Below are positions 36,098 through 45,512 of a stretch of 64,000 nt of DNA, one piece after another; within the stretch, counting starts at the first letter, position 1, and each line of letters begins with the position of its first letter. The notes under the pieces were generated by a model. It was not told where the DNA came from. It did not search any database and worked only from the letters and a program-made list of their open reading frames with translations. The translations under genes and the position numbers were made by a program. This DNA is from Pleurocapsales cyanobacterium LEGE 10410 (GTDB lineage Bacteria > Cyanobacteriota > Cyanobacteriia > Cyanobacteriales > Xenococcaceae), in NCBI GenBank assembly GCA_015207195.1, contig JADEXJ010000012.1:1-64000 (forward strand), in the 5' to 3' direction.

Positions 36098-38254
36098 ATG
36101 ATAGATATTCGGCAACTAATTGCCAGAGAATTTTCTTTACCACCTGGTAATGTTAATAACGCTTTAGAACTGTGGCAAGAGGGGGGAACAGTTCCTTTTA
36201 TCGCCCGATATCGCAAAGAACAAACTGGCTCCCTCGATGAGGTGCAGCTACGGGATATTTTCGATCGCTACACTTATTTAGAAGAGTTAGAAAAGCGCAA
36301 GGAGAAGATCTTAGAAGAAATTGCTTCTCAAGATCAGTTAACTGCCGAGCTTCAGGCAAAAATTACCAACTGTTTTAATAAAACCGAACTGGAAGATTTA
36401 TATCTTCCTTACAAGCCCAAGCGACGCACTAGGGCGACTATTGCTAGGGAAAAGGGATTGGAGCCTCTGGCAAACTGGATCGCATCGAACAACAAACCCC
36501 AGGTATCGGCAATATCTTTAGAGACGGAAGCAAGCAACTATATCGATGCAGAAAAAGGAGTAAATGACGCGGAGCAAGCTTTGGGAGGGGCAGCAGATAT
36601 TTTGGCGGAACGGGTGGCAGATAAAGCGGAAATCAGGGCTTTTTTACGGGAATATTTATTTAAACACGGTGTATTTATTTCGCAAATTAAAGCTGAATAT
36701 CCCGAAGGGACGACTAAATATGAGATGTATCGGAACTATAGCTACGGCGTGAGTAAAATTCCTCCCCATAATGTCTTGGCTCTGTATCGGGGAGAAACCG
36801 AGGGAGTCTTAAGTGTAGATCTTGCTTTCGATGAGTCGGAGGTGATGGCTTATTTGGCAGAGCGAGAAATTTGCACTAAGAACACCAGCTTAAAAAGATT
36901 TTATCAAACAATGCTCCAAGATGCGTTTAATCGTTTGTTAAAACCTTCATTAATTCGGGAAGTAAGAAGCGATCGCCAAGAATATGCCGACATCGAGTCG
37001 ATTCAAACCTTTGAAGCCAATTTACGCAACCTATTGTTGGCTTCTCCTGCGGGAAGAAAGCCCACTCTGGCGATCGACCCAGGTTTTCGGACGGGGTGTA
37101 AAGTTGCAGTACTGTCGGATACGGGCAAGTATTTAGAATATCGGGCGATCTATCCCCATACGGGAGAGAACAAACGCCAGCAAGCAGCCCAAACTATTAA
37201 AGATTTTGTTAGTAAATATCAGATTGAATTAATTGCGATCGGTAACGGTACGGCATCCCGCGAAACCGATTTATTTATTGGTGAAGTTTTACGGCAAATT
37301 GATGCTAAACCGACTAAGGTAATGGTTAATGAGTCGGGCGCATCAATCTATTCTGCCAGTGAGGTTGCTCGCGAAGAATTTCCCGATCTAGACATTACGG
37401 TGCGGGGGGCAATTAGTATTGGAAGAAGATTACAAGATCCTCTTGCAGAATTAGTCAAAATCGACCCTAAATCTATTGGCGTGGGACAGTATCAGCATGA
37501 TGTTAACCAAAAGTTACTCAAACAAAAGCTAGAAGAAACTGTAGAAAGCTGCGTCAACTATGTAGGCGTAGATCTAAATACCGCTTCTAAACAATTGTTG
37601 ACCTTTGTATCGGGAATATCGCCAACTATTGCTAATAACATTGTCGCTTATCGTAACGAACGATGAGCATTTACTAATAGAAAAGAACTATTAAAAGTTG
37701 CCAAGCTGGGTAAAAAAACTTACCAACAGGCAGCGGGATTTTTAAGAATTCGTAACGGTGATAATCCGCTCGATAATACGGCGGTACATCCTGAAAGTTA
37801 TCTGGTAATTCAACGGATCGCTAAAAGCCTCAATGTATCTCTAGACGAGATTACCAAAGTAGGAAAAAGCTTAAAACAACTCGATTTAAAACAGTTTGTC
37901 ACCGCAGAAGTCGGTCTGCCTACCCTAGAGGATGCCGTTACCGAATTAGAAAAACCAGGGCGAGATCCCAGAGAACAGTTTCAATATGCCACATTTAAAG
38001 AGGGTGTTGCGGAAATTAGCGATTTAACTGAAGGAATGATTTTAGAAGGGGTAGTGACCAACGTAGTTAACTTTGGTGCCTTTGTCGATGTTGGGGTGCA
38101 TCAGGATGGTCTGGTGCATATTTCTCAATTGTGCGATCGCTTTGTAGCCGATCCCAAGGAAGTTGTTAAAGTCGGACAGGTAGTTAAAGTAAAAGTGCTG
38201 GAGGTTAACGAAAAGCTGAAACGTATCGGCTTATCAATCAAACAAGCCAATTGA
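36098..38254 (+). pseudogene. tex: tex, RNA-binding accessory factor, interrupted by in-frame TGA
   Basis: A Tex-family protein (718 codons in total) in a single frame, broken by TGA at 37664-37666 (codon 523). Before it come the helical N-terminal domain, the YqgF/RNase H-like domain (about 325-430, LAIDPGFRTGCKVAVLS) and part of the helix-hairpin-helix region. The same frame then continues without another stop, through AFTNRKELLKVAKLG and the S1 RNA-binding domain (about 645-715). Family members normally have Gly-Ala in ENGAF at this place, so a GGA to TGA change explains it. If the stop is real, the S1 domain is lost. Confidence 0.85.
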
Positions 38255-38400
38255 AGAAGACAAAGTCGTAAACCACCTTAAGCAAATTTGTTATCTCAAC
38301 TCTCATTAGCCACAAGAAAACTAATAACTAATAACTACTTCAGTAAATACCAAAAGAATATTAGAATAAATAACAAAGCTAAAAATAAATATTGAGCCTA

Positions 38401-39225
38401 ATGGATAATCAACTGCTGTGGCATAATTTTTACCAGGAAATAAATCGCCCAGATAAAGAGATAGATTTAGCAACAGCTTCTCTTTATTTCTCTCAAGCAG
38501 AATATCCAGATTTAGATGTTCGAGAATACTTAAATATTTTAGATGCGATCGCTTCAGAAATTGAGCCTCAGTTACCAGCAGAACTTTATCCCCTTAAAGT
38601 AATAAAAACAATTAACTATCATCTTTTTGACCGCTTGGGATTTCAGGGAAATCAAGAAGATTATTACGAACCAGAAAATAGCTTTTTAAATCGAGTAATC
38701 GATTATAAAACAGGCATCCCCATCACCCTTTCCGTAGTCTATTTAGCAATTGCCCAACGCCTGAATTTTCCTATGGTAGGAATTGGCATGCCAGGACATT
38801 TTTTAATCCGTCCAGAATTTGAAGAGGCGGGGATTTTTGTCGATCCTTTTAATCGCGGAGAAATTTTATTCCAGCAAGATTGTCAGGAAAAACTACAGGA
38901 AATTTATCAACAACAAATTGAATTAAAACCCAAATTACTTGCTCCCGTAAGTAATAAACAAATATTAGCAAGAATGCTAAACAATCTAAAGTTTATTTAT
39001 CTACATCGGCGGGAATTAGACAAGGCTTTAGGTACTATGAGTGGTATTATTAAAATCTTTCCCGAAAATGCGATGGAAATACGCGATCGCGGTTTATTAT
39101 ATTATCAGTCAAAACGCTGGAGGGAAGCGATTGTCGATCTGGAATATTTCCTGAAAATTGCACCCCACAGTGAAGATGCGCCGATGATCAAAGTCTTGTT
39201 AGACAAAATGAATCGGGTGTCTTGA
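38401..39225 (+). CDS. SirB1-like transglutaminase-fold protein with TPR tail
   Basis: A 274-residue protein of the SirB1/transglutaminase-like family. The core is shown by DYKTGIPITLSVVYLAIAQRL (near 105) and GIGMPGHFLIR; a C-terminal TPR-like part ends the protein (about 195-274). No clear catalytic cysteine triad is evident, as in other members of this family. The function is unknown. The frame also contains a TTG three codons earlier (38392), but ATG at 38401 is preferred. Confidence 0.8.
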   Translation: MDNQLLWHNFYQEINRPDKEIDLATASLYFSQAEYPDLDVREYLNILDAIASEIEPQLPAELYPLKVIKTINYHLFDRLGFQGNQEDYYEPENSFLNRVIDYKTGIPITLSVVYLAIAQRLNFPMVGIGMPGHFLIRPEFEEAGIFVDPFNRGEILFQQDCQEKLQEIYQQQIELKPKLLAPVSNKQILARMLNNLKFIYLHRRELDKALGTMSGIIKIFPENAMEIRDRGLLYYQSKRWREAIVDLEYFLKIAPHSEDAPMIKVLLDKMNRVS

Positions 39226-39310
39226 ATAACCTGAGTTTTGCTTAGGAAACAAAATTAGAAAATTTTCTGCTCTTTTCTCTCAAAAGAAAATAAAGTCAAA
39301 CGAGGTTAGT

Positions 39311-40450
39311 TTATTCTCTAGCTACTGCTAGGTCGAAATAAAAAATGTTGCCTCGATCAAGTTGCGATCGCACGCCAATTGTTCCTTGATGCAATTCTAC
39401 AATGCGACTACATAGTGCTAGTCCAATACCGCTACCTTCTACTCGGTTCTTGCCAACCCGTTGAAATAGGGCAAAGATCTTTTCTTCATCTTCGGGAGAA
39501 ATTCCCGCTCCATTATCAGTGACGTAAAGCTGCCATCGTCCAGACTGCGACTGCGCCCAGATCTTAATTTCTGGAATGTTAGCGGTATTGTGAACGATCG
39601 CATTTTTAATTAGGTTGCTGATTAATTGGGTTAGTAACTGCTCGTTGCCTCGCACGGTGGGCAGTTGCGTCCAGTCTACTTTAGCCTGACTGTCGGCAAT
39701 AACCTGCTGTAAATTTAACACTGCTCGTTCGACTACCAGATTCATATCGACTGGCTCGAAAACGATGTTTTCTTTAGCTTTGAGCTTGCCATAGTTCAGC
39801 ATTGCTTTGATCGTCCGCTCTAGGTTTGTTGCCGAGCGGTATCCGATCTGCACTATTTTTCGTGTCATCGGATTAATGGAGTCGTCTTTGCTTAACATTT
39901 CCAGACCAAGAACGATCACATTGAGGGGATTACGCAGCTCGTGAGCTACCATGTGACTAAAGTTCTCTAATGCTTGGTTGCTTTCCCGAAGCTGGTATAG
40001 GGTATCCCGCAAAACATATTGCTGTCGCCGACTTTGCAGACACGAGCGAACTACCGAGATAAATTCGTGCTGCTTGAGGGGCATTTCTAACAAAACGAGA
40101 CTGCCGTAATATTCTGCATTACGCAAAAAAGTCATACAGGAGGGAAACCGCCGACAATCTTTGAGCAGCAAAATTACGGGAATATCCGACCACTCTGGCT
40201 GATTGTTGAGACACTTAGCCAAGTCCCTAATTTTTTCCTCAGTGGTCAGTACCTCCTCGGTAATCACCACCAAAGAGGCATCAGTTTGGATGGCATCGGC
40301 AACCGTTTGAACTGTAGGGGCGCTGACGCAGACGAAACCTTGAGATTCGAGGGTTTGTCGCAATACTATAGCATTTCGCCCAATGCTGGTAGATAGAACG
40401 ATATGTTCTTTGCTATCGAGACGGGAGCGGGAATTAGAGTTGCTATTCAT
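39311..40450 (-). CDS. sensor histidine kinase with N-terminal receiver-like domain
   Basis: About 379 residues from the ATG at 40450. The N-terminal part (about 15-125) has the length and hydrophobic pattern of a response-regulator receiver, but the acidic pocket is not evident (IVLSTS, then VVITEE), so it may be a pseudo-receiver. Then comes the phosphoacceptor HELRNPLN and an HATPase domain with LISNLIKNAIVHN, DNGAGISPED and GSGIGLAL. There is no membrane helix. It overlaps the KaiC-like gene by eight bases; an earlier ATG at 40465 is created by the local duplication. Confidence 0.82.
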   Translation of the reverse strand: MNSNSNSRSRLDSKEHIVLSTSIGRNAIVLRQTLESQGFVCVSAPTVQTVADAIQTDASLVVITEEVLTTEEKIRDLAKCLNNQPEWSDIPVILLLKDCRRFPSCMTFLRNAEYYGSLVLLEMPLKQHEFISVVRSCLQSRRQQYVLRDTLYQLRESNQALENFSHMVAHELRNPLNVIVLGLEMLSKDDSINPMTRKIVQIGYRSATNLERTIKAMLNYGKLKAKENIVFEPVDMNLVVERAVLNLQQVIADSQAKVDWTQLPTVRGNEQLLTQLISNLIKNAIVHNTANIPEIKIWAQSQSGRWQLYVTDNGAGISPEDEEKIFALFQRVGKNRVEGSGIGLALCSRIVELHQGTIGVRSQLDRGNIFYFDLAVARE

Positions 40451-41954
40451 GATTATCGAACTCATGATTATCGAACAAATTTTGTACCTCACCTCGATAC
40501 GCTGGCGTTCCCGAAAGAATACCAGAGAACTGACTCAAAGGCTCGCCAATTTCAATGCTGCCAGGTTGAAAGCGCAGCTCGCGAATTCGACGTTCGTGAT
40601 TGCCGTAGCGTTTTTTGTAGACGCTAATCGCCTGGCGTAAAGCTCCCTCAGCTTCAAAGTGTTGCAGCAGCAACACCGTATCGGCTAAATAGCTGATGTC
40701 TATAGGCATCTCCAGATTAGGAGCGACAACTCCATGTTGAGCCACTACTAAAAATGACAGCACGCCCCGACGACTTAGATAGTTGAGCAATTCGTGCATC
40801 TGAGCGACTAACTTCTTAGAATCAGGCATCGAATTGAGATAACCCGTTAGGGTGTCGATGATCACTATCCCCGCTCCCCAGTCCTCAACTTCTTGTTTTA
40901 CGGAGTCGGCGAATTTTCCAGGGCTGATGTCACCCAAGCTAATTTCCTGACAGCGAATCAGGTCTTTCTCGATCCACTGCTCGATCTCCATTCCCAAACC
41001 TTTGGAGCGATTGAGAAAAGTATTGAGCAGCTCGTCGAAGAGAAAAATGGCAACCCTGCCTCCTTGCTTGGCAAAATTATTAGCAAATAGGGATGCCATA
41101 GAAGTTTTGCCCGTACCAGAAGGACCGACTAGCAAACAAGAAGTTCCCGTTAATAAACCTCCGCCAATTAAAGTATCCAATCCTGCTAAACCGCTAGTGA
41201 CCATTCGATCTTTTGATTGTCGAGAGTCTAAAATTTCTTGCCAGTTGGGATACACTTTTATTCCTTGACTGGTAATTTCCAGGTCGTGACTGCCTTGAAG
41301 GTAGTTGCTACCGCGAATCTTGGAAATTTTTAGATAGCGATGGACGCTACCATATTCGGTTTTGTCTTGGGAAAGGGAGATAATTCCGTGGGCGATTGAT
41401 TCCAATTCGCCATCGCCAGGAACTAACTGGCGGTCGTCGGTTAGCAGCACCGTAATATTTTTGCTGACCATATAGTCTCTGATGGTCAAAATCTGCTGTC
41501 GATAGGTAAGAGGATCGTCGGCAAGCATCCGCAGATAGGAAATGCCGTCAAAAATAACGCGGTCAGGCTGTGTAGTTTCGATCGCCTTAGTAAAAGCGGT
41601 CATGGTTTCTTCCAACTCGATTTCGGAAGTGTCGAAAACCGTTTGTCGCTCGATGATCGACCTTAAAGCATCCGCACTACTAAGTTCGTGAAACACGAAA
41701 TCTGAAGGGTCTAGATTTACCACCCTTGCTGTCTGTTTGACACTTTCAATCCTTTGTGACAAGGCAATACACAAAACTTTCTCACCAGCTCGAACACCTG
41801 CTTGCAAAAAGTGTAGTGCTAGAATAGTTTTGCCCGTACCTGGTGCGCCATTGACTAAATAGATCTCTCCTTTTGGTAGCCCTCCTTTTGTTATGACATC
41901 GAGTGCGGAAATGCCCGTAGAAACCCTGCTAATTTGCTGTTTATTGTCGCTCAT
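40443..41954 (-). CDS. KaiC-like two-domain RecA ATPase
   Basis: A 503-residue double-domain KaiC-family ATPase with P-loops GAPGTGKT (36-43) and GPSGTGKT (277-284). The usual Glu-Glu pair of domain I is Ser-Gln (CIALSQ, about 66-67), while domain II retains an acidic pair (FDE, about 307-308). At the KaiC Ser-Thr autophosphorylation site there is S421-Y422 (DISYLADT). No kaiA or kaiB lies nearby, so it is not the clock itself. Its 3' end overlaps the histidine kinase gene, which suggests it is a regulatory partner of that kinase. Confidence 0.85.
   Translation of the reverse strand: MSDNKQQISRVSTGISALDVITKGGLPKGEIYLVNGAPGTGKTILALHFLQAGVRAGEKVLCIALSQRIESVKQTARVVNLDPSDFVFHELSSADALRSIIERQTVFDTSEIELEETMTAFTKAIETTQPDRVIFDGISYLRMLADDPLTYRQQILTIRDYMVSKNITVLLTDDRQLVPGDGELESIAHGIISLSQDKTEYGSVHRYLKISKIRGSNYLQGSHDLEITSQGIKVYPNWQEILDSRQSKDRMVTSGLAGLDTLIGGGLLTGTSCLLVGPSGTGKTSMASLFANNFAKQGGRVAIFLFDELLNTFLNRSKGLGMEIEQWIEKDLIRCQEISLGDISPGKFADSVKQEVEDWGAGIVIIDTLTGYLNSMPDSKKLVAQMHELLNYLSRRGVLSFLVVAQHGVVAPNLEMPIDISYLADTVLLLQHFEAEGALRQAISVYKKRYGNHERRIRELRFQPGSIEIGEPLSQFSGILSGTPAYRGEVQNLFDNHEFDNHE
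40447..40476. repeat. 15-bp tandem duplication at the KaiC-like/kinase junction
   Basis: Two near-identical 15-bp units (differing at one base) encode the C-terminal FDNHEFDNHE of the KaiC-like protein. In the other frame the duplication creates a second possible start codon for the kinase, 15 bp apart. Confidence 0.85.
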
Positions 41955-42141
41955 GTTGTTTATTGTCGCCCATTTCGTGTTGCCTAGCCTATTTACGGGA
42001 GAGATTTATCATAATAAGCTTACAATAAACTAATTTCTCTTCATAGTTGGGGAGCAATCGTACAAAGTAAAGGAGGTTCGATTAGTGATCGTCACCTCGA
42101 ACACGGGATCATTTCATTGAATAAAACAAGAGTTTGAATCG

Positions 42142-43077
42142 GTGTATATTAGCGTTGTAATTCCTACGTATAATCGTTTACCCATACTGCAAAAGTGTCT
42201 TCTTGCTCTAGAAAAGCAGGAGTTTAGCGACGATAAAATTAGCGGTTATGAGATAGTGTTGGTTGACGATGGTTCGAGCGATCGCACCTTAGTTTGGCTG
42301 GCGGAAAACCAGGCTAAATTACCCCACGTCAAAGTATTCGAGCAAAACCATCAGGGTGCAGCAGCAGCCCGAAATTTAGGGGTAACAAATGCCGTGGGCG
42401 ACACGATAGTTTTTATCGATAGCGATTTGGTTGTTACCGAAACTTTTCTTCAGTCTCATGCTAATGCTCTGGCAAAAAACGAACGAGATTTAAACAGCGA
42501 TCGCCTGTTTACCTATGGCGCGGTAATTAATACCAATAACTTTGAAGATCCCACTGCCGAACCTTACAAAATAACCGATTTTTCCGCTGCCTATTTTGCC
42601 ACGGGCAATGTGGCGATCGCCCGTCATTGGTTAGAAAAAGCTGGGTTGTTCGATACGGGTTTTCAACTCTATGGTTGGGAAGATTTAGAGTTGGGAGTAC
42701 GCTTAAAAAAATTAGGTTTAAAACTGATAAAATGTCCCGAAGCAGTGGGCTATCATTGGCATCCCGCATTTGATTTAGACCAAATTCCTTCGGCGATCGA
42801 GCGAGAAATTCAAAGAGGAAAAATGGGGGTTATCTTCTATCAAAAACATCCTACCTTTGATGTAAAAATGATGATTCAAATGACGGTTTTACATCGTCTC
42901 CTTTGGGGCATACTATCCTTGGGCGGAACTCTAAACGAACGCAGCCTAAAGTCTACAATGCAGTGGCTGATTGATCGCGGTAAGCCTCAGTTAGCCGAAC
43001 AGGTAGCTCGGATCTTTCTCAACTGGTATAACGTACGGGCTGTTTATGCAGCTTATAACCAGAAAAATATACGTTAA
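42142..43077 (+). CDS. family 2 glycosyltransferase
   Basis: A 311-residue GT2 enzyme with a GTG start. It opens with ISVVIPTYNRLPILQKCL, has the donor-binding DDGSSDRTL and the DxD-type FIDSDLVV (near residue 94), followed by a GWEDLELGVRLKKLG segment typical of GT2 acceptor-side sequence. No membrane helices, so it acts at the membrane face or in the cytosol. Donor and acceptor are not evident. It lies between two signalling gene pairs, but has its own 187-bp upstream region. Confidence 0.87.
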   Translation: MYISVVIPTYNRLPILQKCLLALEKQEFSDDKISGYEIVLVDDGSSDRTLVWLAENQAKLPHVKVFEQNHQGAAAARNLGVTNAVGDTIVFIDSDLVVTETFLQSHANALAKNERDLNSDRLFTYGAVINTNNFEDPTAEPYKITDFSAAYFATGNVAIARHWLEKAGLFDTGFQLYGWEDLELGVRLKKLGLKLIKCPEAVGYHWHPAFDLDQIPSAIEREIQRGKMGVIFYQKHPTFDVKMMIQMTVLHRLLWGILSLGGTLNERSLKSTMQWLIDRGKPQLAEQVARIFLNWYNVRAVYAAYNQKNIR

Positions 43078-43194
43078 TTCTCTCTACAGTTTAAATATTT
43101 GAAGACGATTGACCAGATTACTACTAGATAGGACATATTGCTGTTGGCAGCTAGTTGGGACAAACTAGATTTATTGCTTAGCTACCTGTAAATA

Positions 43195-44877
43195 ATGAGT
43201 AATCATCAATCTCAAACTGAAGACAGACAAAGGACTAGGTTAGAGTCGGAAACAACCGCAGCCGAGCGCGCTAAAGTTACGGCAACTATTATCGATAGAA
43301 TTCGCCGCTCTCACGATATAGATACGATTTTCAAAGTAACTACTCAAGAGACACGTCGAGTTTTGCAATGCGATCGCCTGATAATTTATCAGTTTAATTC
43401 TGACTGGAGCGGTCAAGCAGTTGCTGAATCAGTGGCTAGTGGCTGGAGTTCTCTATTAGTAAAAGAGCGAGAGCCGATGGAGGGTGATGGTCATGTTCAA
43501 TTAGACCGTTGTTTGATTAGGGATTGGTCTCAGGGAGATTCGGCAGATATTATTCAACCAGATACTTTTCTGCAAGCAACTAAGGGAGGGAAATATGCTC
43601 ACGGACAAAAATTTACAGCAGTAGATAATATTTATACTCAAGGTTTTCCCGACTGCTATGTTCACTCATTAGAAAAATATCAGGCTAAAGCATATTTAAT
43701 CGCACCAATTTTCCAAGGCAAAAAACTTTGGGGTTTACTCGGAGCATACCAAAACGATGGCTATAGATCTTGGCAAAATTCGGAAACCGAATTACTCGTG
43801 CAGATTGCTAGTCAGTTAGCCGTTGCTCTACAGCAGGCGGAATATGTCAATCAACTCAAGCTACAGAAAAAGGATTTAGAGACAACTATTCAAGAATTAA
43901 AGCTGGCTCAACAACAGTTAATTCAACAAGAAAAATTAGCTGCCTTAGGACAGCTCATCGCAGGAGTTGCTCACGAAATCAATACCCCTTTGGGCGCAAT
44001 CCAAGCTTCGGCTGGCAATAATTTTAAAGCCTTTACAACTGCGATCGCCGAATTGCCAAAATTGCCCGCATATCTCAATCTAGAGGAAAGACATACTTTT
44101 TTTCAGTTAATCGAACGCGCCTTAGTTGGTAGACCTATTTTTTCTTCTAGTGAAAAACGCCCCCTCAAACGTCAGATTGCCAAACAATTAAAAGAGCATC
44201 AGATCGACAATGCTAGAAATATTGCTGATCTGTTGATTGATATTGGCATCAGCGATCGTATCGACCCTTATTTGCCTTTGCTCAGGCATTCTCAGGTAGA
44301 TTGGATTTTAGACTTGGCGTACAACTTGACTCGTTTATTAATCAACAATAAAACTATTATTGTTTCAGTAGAAAAAGCTGCCAAAGTTGTTTTTGCACTA
44401 AAAAACTATGCTCGTTTTGATACTAGTGGAGATAAACAATTAGCACAAATACAGGATGGATTAGAAACCGTACTAGAAATTTATCACAATAAACTTAAGC
44501 ATAGCGTCGAGGTTGTACGTAACTATCAAGAATTACCAGATATTTGGTGTTATGCTGACGAACTTATTCAAGTATGGACAAATTTAATTCATAACAGTAT
44601 TCAGGCTATGCAAAACGGCGGTACGCTCACACTATCAACTGCTTTAAAAAATCAGGGGATCGTGGTAGAAATTGGCGACTCTGGCTGTGGCATCCCTGCA
44701 AATCTTAAAGAGAAAATATTTGAAGCATTTTTTACTACCAAACCTACAGGAGAAGGAAGTGGTTTGGGGCTTCACATTTGTCAAAAAATAATTGATAAAC
44801 ATCAGGGAACTATTACCGTAGATAGTCAGCCAGGAAAAACCAAATTTACTGTTTGGCTACCTATCCAAGATCGATGA
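43195..44877 (+). CDS. GAF-domain histidine kinase, cyanobacteriochrome-like
   Basis: A 560-residue soluble kinase. The GAF domain (about 35-215) closely follows the red/green cyanobacteriochrome type: DTFLQATKGGKY, DNIYTQGF, then C154-Y155 where most have Cys-His, then YQAKAYLIAPIFQGKKLWGLL. C154 could bind a bilin. A coiled coil (about 215-250) leads to the phosphoacceptor H260 in VAHEINTPLG. A long insert precedes the ATPase domain with HNSIQAMQNGG, GDSGCGIP and GEGSGLGL. The response regulator gene begins 19 bp later. Confidence 0.87.
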   Translation: MSNHQSQTEDRQRTRLESETTAAERAKVTATIIDRIRRSHDIDTIFKVTTQETRRVLQCDRLIIYQFNSDWSGQAVAESVASGWSSLLVKEREPMEGDGHVQLDRCLIRDWSQGDSADIIQPDTFLQATKGGKYAHGQKFTAVDNIYTQGFPDCYVHSLEKYQAKAYLIAPIFQGKKLWGLLGAYQNDGYRSWQNSETELLVQIASQLAVALQQAEYVNQLKLQKKDLETTIQELKLAQQQLIQQEKLAALGQLIAGVAHEINTPLGAIQASAGNNFKAFTTAIAELPKLPAYLNLEERHTFFQLIERALVGRPIFSSSEKRPLKRQIAKQLKEHQIDNARNIADLLIDIGISDRIDPYLPLLRHSQVDWILDLAYNLTRLLINNKTIIVSVEKAAKVVFALKNYARFDTSGDKQLAQIQDGLETVLEIYHNKLKHSVEVVRNYQELPDIWCYADELIQVWTNLIHNSIQAMQNGGTLTLSTALKNQGIVVEIGDSGCGIPANLKEKIFEAFFTTKPTGEGSGLGLHICQKIIDKHQGTITVDSQPGKTKFTVWLPIQDR

Positions 44878-44896
44878 TTACCAACCCATAACAATT

Positions 44897-45289
44897 ATGT
44901 CTCAATCTGCAATACTTTGTGTCGATGATGAAGTCGTGATCTTAGACAGTTTAAAAGAACAACTCAAGCGTGAATTTGGCGATCGCTTTATCTATGAAGT
45001 AGCTGAAAGTGCTAAAGAAGCCTGGGAAGTAATCGATGAATTACAACAAGACAATATTAAGATTATCGCTATTGTTTCTGATTGGCTGATGCCAGGAATT
45101 AAAGGAGATGAGTTTTTAATTCAAATTCATCAACGTTTTCCCAAGTTAATTACCATCATGCTTACGGGGCAGGCTGACGAAGCTGCAATTGAGCGAGCTA
45201 AGAAACAAGCAAATCTTCATGCCTGGTTGCACAAACCCTGGACGGAACAAGAGCTAACCCAAGTTATCAATACTGCTATTAACAACTAG
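44897..45289 (+). CDS. single-domain response regulator
   Basis: A 130-residue receiver with acidic pocket D10-D11, phosphoacceptor D62 in VSDWLMPG, T90 and K113. There is no output domain. It lies 19 bp downstream of the cyanobacteriochrome-like kinase and is almost certainly its partner, probably acting on another protein. The LHAWLHKPW segment before the C-terminus is typical of receivers paired with such kinases. Confidence 0.9.
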   Translation: MSQSAILCVDDEVVILDSLKEQLKREFGDRFIYEVAESAKEAWEVIDELQQDNIKIIAIVSDWLMPGIKGDEFLIQIHQRFPKLITIMLTGQADEAAIERAKKQANLHAWLHKPWTEQELTQVINTAINN

Positions 45290-45371
45290 GACAAAGATCT
45301 CAACAAGAAGCAACTAAACTACTCAAAGACAGCCCAACTGCTACGTCTGATACTGAATCCGATTGGTAAAA

Positions 45372-45510
45372 GTTACTTTCACTAGGAAGCAAAAACTTAT
45401 CTAAGTCCCCCAACCCCTATAAGTCCCCCTATAGGGGGACATCAACTGAGCCTCTCCTTTCAGGAGAGGTTTGGAGAGGTGGGGGATATAGGGGGCGATA
45501 CATAAGTAAC
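45372..45510. repeat. palindrome-rich intergenic element
   Basis: About 139 bp bounded by GTTACTT (45372-45378) and its complement AAGTAAC (45504-45510). Inside are the perfect palindrome GTCCCCCTATAGGGGGAC (45423-45440) and the hairpin CCTCTCCT/AGGAGAGG (45451-45458, 45462-45469). It fits a small non-coding mobile or dispersed repeat between the response regulator and a convergent gene. Confidence 0.55.
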
Positions 45511-45512
45511 CT

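Noticed and set aside
40443-41954. Core circadian clock gene kaiC
   Set aside because: No kaiA or kaiB nearby, domain I lacks the Glu pair and the phosphosite is Ser-Tyr; it is a KaiC-like paralogue.
45290-45369. Coding continuation after the response regulator in another frame
   Set aside because: A 25-codon tail is open in the +2 frame, but it has no start and no recognised pattern; the receiver is already full length.
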